64,000 nt of DNA from Planctomycetota bacterium. Lineage in GTDB: Bacteria; Planctomycetota; UBA1135; UBA2386. Of the stretch, positions 17,121 through 25,714 are shown piece by piece. Each line of letters begins with the position of its first letter. The first letter of the stretch is position 1. The notes under the pieces were generated by a model. The model saw only the letters and a program-made list of their open reading frames with translations, did not search any database and was not told the DNA's origin. Where the stretch lies: positions 248,001-312,000 of the forward strand of contig JACKIC010000004.1 in assembly GCA_020638655.1 (NCBI GenBank), given 5' to 3'. Made by a program: the position numbers and the translations under genes.

Positions 17121-18395
17121 GGCACCGACGTCGCAGTCGAGCCCGAGCAGTCCGAAGACCTTCTTCGGGTTCGAGGTCTGCAGGTTCAGCGCGTTCGGCA
17201 CGAGGTGGCAGAGGTGGGTCTGGCCCGCCTCGTCGAGCGTCGCCGCGGTCAACGTGATCGCGTAGCTGCCCGGCGCGAGCGCGGGCATCGTGAACGCGAA
17301 GCGCACCGCGAAGCGCTGCCCGCGCGGCGGCACCTGCAGACGCACGTCGTTGACCAGGGTGTTGCTGCCGGTGATCGCGATGCCGCGCACGTTGCTCAGC
17401 GAGAAGCCGACCAGCAGCGGGTCTCCGCCTGGGTCCATGCGTTCGTTCTCCAGCATCAGCCGCAGTTCGCAGCGGCTGCCGGCGGTCAGGTGATCGACCC
17501 GCGTGCCGTGTTCGTCGAACAGCTCCGCGGTCACGAACGCGCACTCGCGCGAGCCGAGGTCGTCGTCGCCGCGCACCTTGCCGTCGCCGGCGACGGCGCC
17601 GCGACGCACACCGTGGAACAGGTGGTTGAGGTAGTCGTCGACGACGGTGTTGGGATCGCCGCACTGCTCGAGTTTGCCGGCCTCGATCCAGGCGACCCGG
17701 TTGCACATGTGCTTCATCGACGCCGCGTCGTGCGACACGTACAGGATCGCGACGCCCTGTTCCTGCATCTGCTTGAAGCGATACATGCACTTGTGACGGA
17801 AACGCGCGTCGCCGACCGCGAGCGCCTCGTCGACGATGAACACCTCGGGGTCGAGGTTGGCGTAGACCGAGAACGACAGGCGGGCGTACATGCCCTTGGA
17901 GTAGGTCTTGACCGGGCGGTCGAGGAATTCGCCGATGTCCGCGAACGTCTCGATCGCCGGCATACGTTCGTTCATCTCCTCGCGGTCCATGCCGAGGATC
18001 GAACCGGCCAGGTAGACGTTCTCGCGGCCGGTGAAGTCCTGATGGAAACCGCTGCCGAGCTCGAGCAGCGCGGTGATGCGGCCGTGGCGCTGCACCTCCC
18101 CGGTGGTCGGTTTGAGTGTGCCCGCGATCATCTGCAGCAACGTCGACTTGCCGGCGCCGTTGCGACCGACGATGCCCAGGGTCTCGCCGCGATGGACCTG
18201 CAGATCGACGTCGCGCAGCGCCCAGAACTCGCGGTAGTAGCGCGTTCCTTCGCGCGCCAAGAACTGCTTGAGGCGGTCGCGCGGGTGCGCGTAGACGTGA
18301 TAACACTTGCTCAGCGCCGTGGTCGTGAGCACCGGTTCGCCGGCCTTGTTCCCCGAAGGGTCGCGGCCCGAGGTTTCGGCGGGTTCAGAGGACAT
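17115..18395 (-). CDS. wzt: Polysaccharide ABC exporter ATPase, Wzt type with C-terminal domain
   Basis: 426 aa. The nucleotide-binding domain has Walker A GRNGAGKS (77-84), the ELGSGFHQDFTGRENVYL stretch typical of Wzt/TagH ATPases, signature YSKGMYARL (165-173), Walker B VFIVDEAL (185-192) and a switch His in LYVSHD. Residues 270-426 form an extra beta-rich domain, as in Wzt proteins that recognise the terminal modification of the glycan (LRLMLENERM, PGSYAITLTAATLD). It energises export of a finished lipid-linked chain. Its start overlaps the permease gene by 11 bases. Probably the third gene of the minus operon that starts at 22433. Confidence 0.92.
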   Translation of the reverse strand: MSSEPAETSGRDPSGNKAGEPVLTTTALSKCYHVYAHPRDRLKQFLAREGTRYYREFWALRDVDLQVHRGETLGIVGRNGAGKSTLLQMIAGTLKPTTGEVQRHGRITALLELGSGFHQDFTGRENVYLAGSILGMDREEMNERMPAIETFADIGEFLDRPVKTYSKGMYARLSFSVYANLDPEVFIVDEALAVGDARFRHKCMYRFKQMQEQGVAILYVSHDAASMKHMCNRVAWIEAGKLEQCGDPNTVVDDYLNHLFHGVRRGAVAGDGKVRGDDDLGSRECAFVTAELFDEHGTRVDHLTAGSRCELRLMLENERMDPGGDPLLVGFSLSNVRGIAITGSNTLVNDVRLQVPPRGQRFAVRFAFTMPALAPGSYAITLTAATLDEAGQTHLCHLVPNALNLQTSNPKKVFGLLGLDCDVGAD

Positions 18396-19197
18396 CGGCG
18401 AAGCCGTCCTGGGTGCGGCGGAAGAAGGCGTGGCCCAGAGCGAGCGCGAGCAGCGTGCCGAGCATCAGCGCGGTGAGTGGTAGGGGGCCGGGGCCGCCCG
18501 ACCCGTGCAGCGCCGCGCGGGCCGCTTCGGTGGCGATCGCCAGCGGGTTCAGCAGGACAAGGCTCCGGAAAAACTCGCTCTCGATCCGGTCGAGGGGCCA
18601 GACGATCGGCGTCAGGTAGAACAGGAACTGCACCGCGACGCGCACGACCTCGTTGGTGTCGCGCACGTAGACACCGAGCGATGCGAGCACGAGGCTCACC
18701 GCGAGGCCGAGCAGCAGCACGGGCACCAGCAGCAGCGGCAGCGCGATGGTGGTCCAGGCCGGCGCGCCGACGAACGCGGTGTGCAGGCACAGCAGCAACA
18801 CCAGCGAGGCGCCGGCGTGCAGGGCGGCCGATGCGACCAGGGGCCACGGCAGCAGGTCGAGCGGGAACACGACCTTGGTGACGTAGTTGGGCCGCGACAG
18901 CACCAGCCGCGACGCGCGTGTCACCGACTCGCTGAACGCGTTGAAGAAGATCAGGCCCGTGAACAGGTTGCTCACGAACTCCATGCCGTTCGCCTGCTTG
19001 AAGATGACGCCGAACACGAGCGAGAACACGGCGAGGCTCGCCAGCGGCTGCAGCACGATCCAGCCCAGCCCCAGCATCGACCCGCTGAAGGCGCCCTGGA
19101 TCTCGCGCACCGACAGCTCGCGCAGCACTGCGCGCCGCCGCCAGGCGGACAGGAACGGCGCCAGCAGGAACGCGAGGAGCGAGGCCAAGGGGTTCAT
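18385..19197 (-). CDS. wzm: Polysaccharide ABC exporter permease, Wzm type
   Basis: 270 aa from ATG 19197, whose ATGA overlaps the upstream gene stop. This is an ABC-2 family permease: LSVREIQGAFSGSMLGLGWIVLQPLASLAVFSLVFGVIFKQ marks the amphipathic interface helix and first TM helices, followed by LFTGLIFFNAFSESVTRA, NYVTKVVFPLDLLPW and YLTPIVWPLDRI. About six TM helices. It forms the membrane channel with the ATPase encoded immediately downstream and moves undecaprenyl-linked polysaccharide across the inner membrane. A second permease (37550) and ATPase (38483) exist in the window. Confidence 0.92.
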   Translation of the reverse strand: MNPLASLLAFLLAPFLSAWRRRAVLRELSVREIQGAFSGSMLGLGWIVLQPLASLAVFSLVFGVIFKQANGMEFVSNLFTGLIFFNAFSESVTRASRLVLSRPNYVTKVVFPLDLLPWPLVASAALHAGASLVLLLCLHTAFVGAPAWTTIALPLLLVPVLLLGLAVSLVLASLGVYVRDTNEVVRVAVQFLFYLTPIVWPLDRIESEFFRSLVLLNPLAIATEAARAALHGSGGPGPLPLTALMLGTLLALALGHAFFRRTQDGFADVL

Positions 19198-22100
19198 CCT
19201 GCCTGGGCGCTGCCGCCGTCGCGCGCGCGCTGCCGGTACGAGTGGCGCTGCCAGGGGCCCCACTTCGACTCGTAGTAGGCCTTGTTGCGCTCGAACAGGC
19301 GCTTGCGCTCGCCCTGGTCGATCTTGTCGAACGACGCCGACAGCTCGTGGTGCACGAACACGTCCTCGGCGCAGACGATGCGGCGGCCGAGGGCGCGCAC
19401 ACGCTGGCAGTAGTCGTCGTCCTCGAAGAAGCCGGTGCCGAAGTTGGTGTCGAGGCCGCCGACCTGCTCGTAGACGTCGCGCGGGATGGCGACGCAGAAG
19501 AAGGCCAGCACGGGGATGTCGAAGGTCTGGCCGGCGGCCTTGCCGGTGAGCATCGCCTGCTCTTGCTGCATCGCGACGAGGTCCTGGTAGGCGGTCGCGA
19601 CGCGCGCCTCGTTGCCGATGTTGTTGGTGACCGGGCCGATCAGGCCGATGTCCGGATTCGCGCGCAGGTGCCGGTGCAGCGTGCGCGCCCAGCCCGGCGT
19701 GACGACGATGTCGTTGTTGAGGATGACCAGCAACTCGGCGCGCCGTGCCGCGCCGGCCTCGAGGCCCTGGTTGCAGGCCGCGCCGAAGCCGCGGTTCTCG
19801 GCGTTGCGGATCACGCGCACGCGCGCGTCGGCCTCGATCTCGTCGAGGAACGCCGATGTCTCGTCGGTGGACGCGTTGTCGACCACGATCACCTCGAGCA
19901 AGGCGGCGGCGGGGTCGTCGAGCAGCGAACGCACGCAGCGCCGCGTCAGGTCGACGCTGTTCCACGCGACCACGACGGCGCAGACCCTGGGGCGGGGCGC
20001 GTTCTCGATCGCGGTGGTCAGCGCAGTGGCGCGGTGCTGCCACGACTGCTGCTGCGCGAACGCGACGCGGGCCTCGCGCCGCTCGGGGTCGTCTGCGTCC
20101 GCGAGGGCCGCGGCGATCTGGTGCACGAACGTCGTCGGGCAGCTGCCGATGCGTACGAACGGCGCCAGGTGCGTGTTCATCAGCTCCGGCATCGGCGTCG
20201 CGACCACCGGCTTGCCCGCCGCGAGCGCCTCGTAGGCCTTCACGGGGTTGGTGGCCAGCGTCAGCTCGTCGATGACGAAGGGGATGAACAGCACATCCAT
20301 CGCCGCGACGTGCGGCGGCAGGTTGGCGTACGGGACCTCGCCCGTGAAGCGCACGTTGTCGAGGTCGTCGAGGCGTTCGCGCACCGACGCGGTGTCGTCG
20401 CCGACGAGCAGGAAGTCGCAGTGCGGCAGCGAGGTGGCGGCGTGGCGCACGAGGCCGACGTCGAACCACTCGGCCATCGCGCCGAAGTAGCCGATCACCG
20501 GCCGCCGACCGGCCGGGGCTGCGGCGGTGGCGTCGGCGAAGTGGGCCGGATCGCACGCGTTGCGGACCATCGAGACGTGCCGGTGCTGTTCGGCCATCGC
20601 CGTCTGCAGCAGGTCGCTGGTGACGATCACGGCGTCCGCGGCGGCGACCAGGCGCCGTTCGTCGTCGGGCAGCCGCGAGCCGGCCTGCGCGAAGCCGTGG
20701 TGGTTGTCCATGCAGTCGTAGACCAGCGTGGTGCGCGGCATGGCGGCGGCGACGTCGACCCAGCCCGGGTGGTCGACGAGCGCGACGTTCGGGCCGATCG
20801 CGACGTCGTGCAGCAACTCCCGCATGCTGGCGAGCAGGTGCCGCGTGACGTCCTCTTCGGGAGCGCCGGCGTAGATCGACACGCGCTCGGGCGCGTGCAG
20901 CCGCACCTCGTAGAGCGGCAGCTGCTCGTCGATGCGGGCGATGCGGTAGCCGGGGGCGCGGGCGTCGACGAAGCTGGGTGTGACGTAGAACAGGCGGTGG
21001 CCGCGTCTGGCGAGCTCGAGCGCCAGCTGTTGGGGGCGCTGGATCCGGAAGTCCCAGCCGATCACGCCGAACACCACGACGTCGGGCAGGGTGGCGTGAC
21101 CGGGCTCGATCGTGGGCGCGGCGGCGGTCTTGCCGGGCGTGCGCCAGCGGCGCGCCTCCACGAACTCGGCGTACTCTCGCGTGTTGCCGAGCAGGGGCCG
21201 AAGCACGGTGAAGAACGCGGTCTTGAGCGGCCAGACGGCGCGAGCCGGGATCAGATGGCGCACCGACCACTGGGCTGCGCCGATCAGGACTCGTCGGGTC
21301 ACGGCGAGTGTGGCCGACGCGAGCCGGCCCGCGCCGCGCAGCGGCGCCGAGACGCGCCACGACAGGCTGCTGCGCAGCAGCTGCAGCTGCTCGTTCAGTT
21401 GATTGCTCTGCAGGCTCAGCGCGCGGGCGATGCCGTCGAGTTCGGCCCGTCGGGCCTCGCTGCGCTTGCGGGCCTTGCTCTCGCTCGCCAGCTCGCGGCG
21501 CAGGTCGCCGACCTGCAGCGCCATGGCGTCGGCGTGGCCCGCGACCTCGGCGTCGACCCAGGCCCGGAACTGCATCCACGCCTGCTCGGCCTCGCGGCGC
21601 AGCGCGGCGTCGTCGGCGCCGAGTGGCAGCGCGACCGGGCCGCGGCGATCGGCGACGAGCAGGTGGCGATAGACGGGAGCCAGGTGGTCGAAGCGCAGCA
21701 GTTCGTCGGCGAACCGGTCGCCGATGCGCTGCAGCAGCGGGCGATGGGCCGGCTCGTCGAGCAGCACGACGTGCAGGCTCAGCAGATCGTCGAGCCACGG
21801 CGCGTGGCCGTTGCCCATGGTCGTCACCGACAGGCCCGCGGCGGCGAGCGCGGCCTGCGTCTGCGCCATGTTCGGCAGCCCGTGCTGCTGGTGTTCGGCG
21901 AGCCACGGGTAGTCCTGGCCCTTCTTGGCGCGGTAGGTGAGCTGTACCTGTGCGTCGGTCTGCTGCGCCTGACCGGCGTCGAGGAACGGCGCGGACACGA
22001 CCACGCCGCAGCGGCTGGCGCGCACCATGCGCGCGAGGAACGCGTCGCGCTGGTCCGCGGGCACGTGCTCGAGTACGTCGACGCAGACGACCGCGTCGAA

Positions 22101-22433
22101 GCTGCCCGGCGCGACCGCGTCGTCGTCGAATGGGCGGCCGATGACCCCCTCGTCGTCGCGGCCGGCGAGCAGCGGATCGATGAACGTCACGCGGTGGTCG
22201 GGCAGATACTGTCGCAACAGCGTGAGCGCGCCCGAGCCGACGTCCAGCACGGTGCCGCCGCCCGGCAGCATCGCCTGCACCGCCTGGGCCATGCTCGCGT
22301 AGCGGCTGGCCTGGTCGAACAGGACGCCCTTGGGCGCGGCGCCGACGGTCTTCGCAGCGGTACCGCGGGCGGCGTTCTCGGTGCTCTCGGCTTCCACTGC
22401 GTTGGTGACGGCGACGGGCGAAATGGGGCGCAA
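19194..22433 (-). CDS. Trimodular methyltransferase - GT4 - GT2 protein
   Basis: 1079 aa. Module 1 (about residues 35-240) is a class I SAM methyltransferase: TVLDVGSGALTLL at 61-73 and FDAVVCVDVLEHVP. Residues 280-360 are highly charged and helical, probably coiled coil (LRRELASESKARKRSEARRAELD). Module 2 (about 448-800) is GT-B: VVVFGVIGWDFRIQRPQQLALELARRG, YDCMDNHHGFAQ, PVIGYFGAMAEWFDV, TNPVKAYEALAAGKPVVAT. Module 3 (about 814-1060) is GT2: VVVAWNSVDLTRRCV, NNDIVVTPGWA, FFEDDDYCQRVRALGRRIV. Its stop overlaps the Wzm start, so it belongs with the exporter. Wzt exporters often handle chains capped by methylation; the methyltransferase module is a good candidate for that cap. Confidence 0.88.
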   Translation of the reverse strand: MRPISPVAVTNAVEAESTENAARGTAAKTVGAAPKGVLFDQASRYASMAQAVQAMLPGGGTVLDVGSGALTLLRQYLPDHRVTFIDPLLAGRDDEGVIGRPFDDDAVAPGSFDAVVCVDVLEHVPADQRDAFLARMVRASRCGVVVSAPFLDAGQAQQTDAQVQLTYRAKKGQDYPWLAEHQQHGLPNMAQTQAALAAAGLSVTTMGNGHAPWLDDLLSLHVVLLDEPAHRPLLQRIGDRFADELLRFDHLAPVYRHLLVADRRGPVALPLGADDAALRREAEQAWMQFRAWVDAEVAGHADAMALQVGDLRRELASESKARKRSEARRAELDGIARALSLQSNQLNEQLQLLRSSLSWRVSAPLRGAGRLASATLAVTRRVLIGAAQWSVRHLIPARAVWPLKTAFFTVLRPLLGNTREYAEFVEARRWRTPGKTAAAPTIEPGHATLPDVVVFGVIGWDFRIQRPQQLALELARRGHRLFYVTPSFVDARAPGYRIARIDEQLPLYEVRLHAPERVSIYAGAPEEDVTRHLLASMRELLHDVAIGPNVALVDHPGWVDVAAAMPRTTLVYDCMDNHHGFAQAGSRLPDDERRLVAAADAVIVTSDLLQTAMAEQHRHVSMVRNACDPAHFADATAAAPAGRRPVIGYFGAMAEWFDVGLVRHAATSLPHCDFLLVGDDTASVRERLDDLDNVRFTGEVPYANLPPHVAAMDVLFIPFVIDELTLATNPVKAYEALAAGKPVVATPMPELMNTHLAPFVRIGSCPTTFVHQIAAALADADDPERREARVAFAQQQSWQHRATALTTAIENAPRPRVCAVVVAWNSVDLTRRCVRSLLDDPAAALLEVIVVDNASTDETSAFLDEIEADARVRVIRNAENRGFGAACNQGLEAGAARRAELLVILNNDIVVTPGWARTLHRHLRANPDIGLIGPVTNNIGNEARVATAYQDLVAMQQEQAMLTGKAAGQTFDIPVLAFFCVAIPRDVYEQVGGLDTNFGTGFFEDDDYCQRVRALGRRIVCAEDVFVHHELSASFDKIDQGERKRLFERNKAYYESKWGPWQRHSYRQRARDGGSAQAG

Positions 22434-22564
22434 CGCGGGTGCGCGGCTGCGGGGGGATCAGGTTCCCCGCCCCATCGGCGAGGGTCAATAGACGAATGGC
22501 GCGGAATCGCCGCGGCTGCCCGCGCTTGCGGTGCGGGGCAGCGATCGCGCGGTCCGTGGCCTGT

Positions 22565-24385
22565 TCAGAGCCGCGACAGACGGAACGTTCGCACGTCGCG
22601 CCCCGTCGAGACCACCAGGGTGCGCCGATCGGCGCACAGGCGGACCTGTTGCACGGGCAGTCCGACGTCGATGGTCTGCACCGGTACGAGCCGGTCGGCG
22701 TCCCAGACCTGCAGCCCGTCCCTGCCGAGCGCGATGGCGTAGCGCTCGTCGAGGTAGCGCCACCAGCGGATGGGGGCGGTGGCCTCGTGCAGCAGCGCGA
22801 ACGTGACCGCGTCGCGAATCCGCACCGTGTTCTGCGGCGAGCGCAGGCCGAAGAGCTCGGCGGTCGTGAACGCGTAGAAGAGGCGCCGGCCGTCGGGCGA
22901 GAAGTCGACCGTATCCACGGATCGGCCGGCTTCGCGGAACAGCTCCCTGCCCGCGGCGTCGGTGACGAGCAGCAGCCCGTCTTCCCCTTCGACACCCGAA
23001 GTGGCGCCGACGGCCCACCTGCCGTCCGTCGCCAGCGCCGTGTCGTCGATCCACTTCTGCGAGTAGAGGGGCTCGGGCGCGCGCGTGAACTCGCCGGTCG
23101 CGGGGTCGAACAGTTGGCCGCCCAGCCGCCCCAGGAGCAGCTGCCCGTTCGCGGCGACGTCGACGGAAGGCGTGTGCCACGACCACGGGGCTTCGCGCGT
23201 CGCGGTGACGACCGAGTTGCCGGTGCGCCCGTCGACGATGCGGAGGTTGTCCTTGCCGAGCACCACGAGCTCGGCGCCCGATCGGCCGGTGCCGACGGCG
23301 GCGCAGTCGGCGAGTCGCTGCGGCGGCAGGCCGTCGAGCGACACCAGATACCCCGATCCGTTCGGCGCCGACCAATAGGGGCCCCGGCTACAAACGGCCA
23401 GCGCCGTGCCGTCGGGGCTCACGGCGATCTCCCCGGCTATCGCGTTGTGGCCCGGCAACTCGACGGGCGCGGCGTCGCCGCGGTAGAGCAGGTTGTCGCC
23501 GCTCTGCGTGGCCACGAACAAGGCGCTGTGTTCCGTGTCGAGCGCCGCCGCCGAGACCGCCGCGGACAGGTGCAGTTCGCGCTGCCAGGTGTCGTTCGCG
23601 CTGGCCCACACGACGTTGCCCTCGCCGTCTCCGGCGACGAAGTGCTCACCGTCGGCGGACAGGGCGACCGCGCACAATTCGCGGTCGAGGCGCGTGGTCC
23701 GACCGTCGCGCCGCAGCTCCCCCTTGTTGCTGAAGCTGACGAAGCCGCCGGCGGCGCGACCGAGCCGCGCGCAGCGCTGGTCGTTCCCGTGCTTGAACAG
23801 TCGCTCCCTGGGCACCTGCCCGGATGGGGCGGCGCGCCAGATCTGCCCGACGTTGTCGCCGACGAACAGCGTCTGATCGTCGGCTGCGAACACCATGGCG
23901 TGGATCGGATACGTGAACTCGAGCCGCGGATGGGCGAACTCGTAGTGCTCGGTCTCGACGAGCTGCACGGAGTCGCCTTCCGCGTAGGCCATCAGCCGGC
24001 CGTCGGTGCTCCAGCACACGGTGTGCGGACCGGTGTTCCGGCGATGCGCCAGTTCGACGCCCGTGGCGACATCGTGCACCGTGAGGTGTGCGCCCGTCGC
24101 GGCGATCCGCCTGCCGTCGGGCGAGAACGCGATGGTGCCGAGCAGGCCGCCGGGCCAGCACTGCCAGTGCACGGCCCCGGTCCGCACGTCGAGCAGCATC
24201 AGGTCGCCGGCCGCGCCGCCGGTCGCCAGCAGCGTGCCGTCCGGCGAGAACGCGGCCGCCGTGGTGACGCCACCCGGCAGCGTGATCACCGCGTCGGGCA
24301 CGCAGCGCACGACGTCGTGCAGTTGCGCGACGTCGGCCCGCACCAGCAGCAGCAGCGCCGGCAGCGCGATCAGGAGGTGCCGCAT
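22565..24385 (-). CDS. Secreted WD40-like beta-propeller protein
   Basis: 606 aa from ATG 24385 with a signal peptide (LLIALPALLLLVRADVAQ). At least eight repeats of the WD40/PQQ-like kind follow, seen as recurring blades: TTAAAFSPDGTLLATGGAAGDLMLLDV, LLGTIAFSPDGRRIAATGAHLTVHDV, AVALSADGEHFVAGDGEGNVVW, VDTVDFSPDGRRLFYAF. No catalytic domain is attached. Such propellers usually bind other proteins. The gene starts 34 bases after the second E1-alpha gene and is on the same strand, so it may be read through from the dehydrogenase operon, but a functional link is unlikely given its export signal. Confidence 0.8.
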   Translation of the reverse strand: MRHLLIALPALLLLVRADVAQLHDVVRCVPDAVITLPGGVTTAAAFSPDGTLLATGGAAGDLMLLDVRTGAVHWQCWPGGLLGTIAFSPDGRRIAATGAHLTVHDVATGVELAHRRNTGPHTVCWSTDGRLMAYAEGDSVQLVETEHYEFAHPRLEFTYPIHAMVFAADDQTLFVGDNVGQIWRAAPSGQVPRERLFKHGNDQRCARLGRAAGGFVSFSNKGELRRDGRTTRLDRELCAVALSADGEHFVAGDGEGNVVWASANDTWQRELHLSAAVSAAALDTEHSALFVATQSGDNLLYRGDAAPVELPGHNAIAGEIAVSPDGTALAVCSRGPYWSAPNGSGYLVSLDGLPPQRLADCAAVGTGRSGAELVVLGKDNLRIVDGRTGNSVVTATREAPWSWHTPSVDVAANGQLLLGRLGGQLFDPATGEFTRAPEPLYSQKWIDDTALATDGRWAVGATSGVEGEDGLLLVTDAAGRELFREAGRSVDTVDFSPDGRRLFYAFTTAELFGLRSPQNTVRIRDAVTFALLHEATAPIRWWRYLDERYAIALGRDGLQVWDADRLVPVQTIDVGLPVQQVRLCADRRTLVVSTGRDVRTFRLSRL

Positions 24386-24419
24386 GGCGCCACGATAGCG
24401 CCGGCGCCGACCGGCGTAA

Positions 24420-25700
24420 CTACAGCGGGAACGCGCCCTCGTTGACACCGCGCCCTTCGAGCGCGAGCACCTCACCGAGCTGCTCCTTGAGCTGCGGCGT
24501 GACCTGCGCATAGACGTCGGTGATCAGCGTCTCGTCGGCGGGCGCGCCGTGGGCCTCGGCGGCGGCGATCGCGTCGTTGACGCGCTGCGCGATGTCGTCC
24601 TTGAACGCCGCCTCCTTGGCGTCGCTCCACAGGCCGCGCTTGACCAGGTACTTGCGGAACCGGTCGACCGGGTCCTTCTTCTCCCAGACCTTCACCTCGG
24701 CGTCGTCGCGGTACTTGGTCGGGTCGTCGCTCGAGCTGTGGCCCAGGCGGCGATAGGTCACGGCTTCGATGAACGTCGGGCCGTCACCGGCCCGCGCGCG
24801 TTCGGCCGCGGCCTTGGTCACCGAGTAGACCGCGAGCACGTCGTTGCCATCGACGCGCACGTAGGGCATGCCGTAGGCCTTGCCCTTCTGCGCGATCGTC
24901 TCGCTGGCGCTCTGCTTGCTGATCGGCACCGAGATCGCCCACTGGTTGTTCTGGCAGAACAGCACGCACGGGCTCTCGAACACGGCGGCGAAGTTCATGC
25001 CGCAGTGGAAGTCGTTGGCGCTGGTCGCGCCGTCGCCCATGTAGCCGAGCACGACGACGTCGTCGCCCTTGATGCGCGCCGCCATCGCCGCGCCGACGGC
25101 GTGGCTGATCTGCGTGCCGATCACCGACGACATGCCGTAGTAGTTGCCTTCCTTGAAGGTGTAGTGGCACGGCATCTGGCGGCCCTTGCAGCGGTCGGCG
25201 CCGTTGCCGATCAGTTGGTTGATCGCCTCGGTCAGCGACAGGCCGCGCATCATCGCCGCGGCGCCTTCGCGCAGCGCCGGGAAGATCCAGTCGCGCGGCT
25301 GCAGCGCCGCGATCGAGCCGACGGTCGCCGCCTCCTGACCGAGGATCGGCCCGTAGAAGCCGATGCGCCCCTGCCGCTGCAGCATCAGCATGCGGCGGTC
25401 GAACTCGCGCACCTGCACCATCTGCTCGTAGAGGAACAGCAGCGTCTTGGTGTCGAGGCCCGGGTCCTTGCCCTTGGCGATCGTGCCGTCGTCCTCGAGC
25501 AGGCGCACGAGGCCGGCGTTGCCCTGCACGGGCCTGGCCGGCGCGGCCTTCTTCGGAGCGGGCTTCTTCGGGGCGGCCTTCGGGGCGACCTTGGGGGCCG
25601 GCTTGCCCGCCGCCTTGCGGGCGGCAGCGGGCTTCGATTTCGCGGCCGCCTTGGCGGCGGGCTTGGCGGGCTTCTTCTTGACCATCTTCGCGGGGCTCAT
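24420..25700 (-). CDS. 2-oxoacid dehydrogenase E1 alpha subunit with Lys/Ala/Pro-rich N-terminal tail
   Basis: 426 aa from ATG 25700. Residues 62-426 are a complete TPP-dependent E1 alpha: FDRRMLMLQRQGRIGFYGP, GQEAATVGS, TPP/Mg site GDGATSANDFHCGM with GDG 222-224 closing at NN 251-252, and phosphorylation-loop-like YRRLGHSSSDDPTKYR. Paired with E1 beta it decarboxylates pyruvate or a branched-chain 2-oxoacid and passes the acyl group to E2. Residues 1-60 are almost only K, A and P in histone-H1-like repeats, which is not usual for E1 alpha. It is the last dehydrogenase gene of the operon and a paralogue of the E1 alpha at 28218. Whether both use the same E1 beta is open. Confidence 0.9.
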   Translation of the reverse strand: MSPAKMVKKKPAKPAAKAAAKSKPAAARKAAGKPAPKVAPKAAPKKPAPKKAAPARPVQGNAGLVRLLEDDGTIAKGKDPGLDTKTLLFLYEQMVQVREFDRRMLMLQRQGRIGFYGPILGQEAATVGSIAALQPRDWIFPALREGAAAMMRGLSLTEAINQLIGNGADRCKGRQMPCHYTFKEGNYYGMSSVIGTQISHAVGAAMAARIKGDDVVVLGYMGDGATSANDFHCGMNFAAVFESPCVLFCQNNQWAISVPISKQSASETIAQKGKAYGMPYVRVDGNDVLAVYSVTKAAAERARAGDGPTFIEAVTYRRLGHSSSDDPTKYRDDAEVKVWEKKDPVDRFRKYLVKRGLWSDAKEAAFKDDIAQRVNDAIAAAEAHGAPADETLITDVYAQVTPQLKEQLGEVLALEGRGVNEGAFPL

Positions 25701-25714
25701 CGGGCGGCCTTTGC

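Noticed and set aside
19242..22742. Very long open frame antisense to the methyltransferase-GT-GT gene
   Set aside because: It mirrors the opposite-strand gene, its residues are mostly R, A, V, D, Q and H without domain motifs, and such frames are expected opposite genes with strong third-position GC bias.
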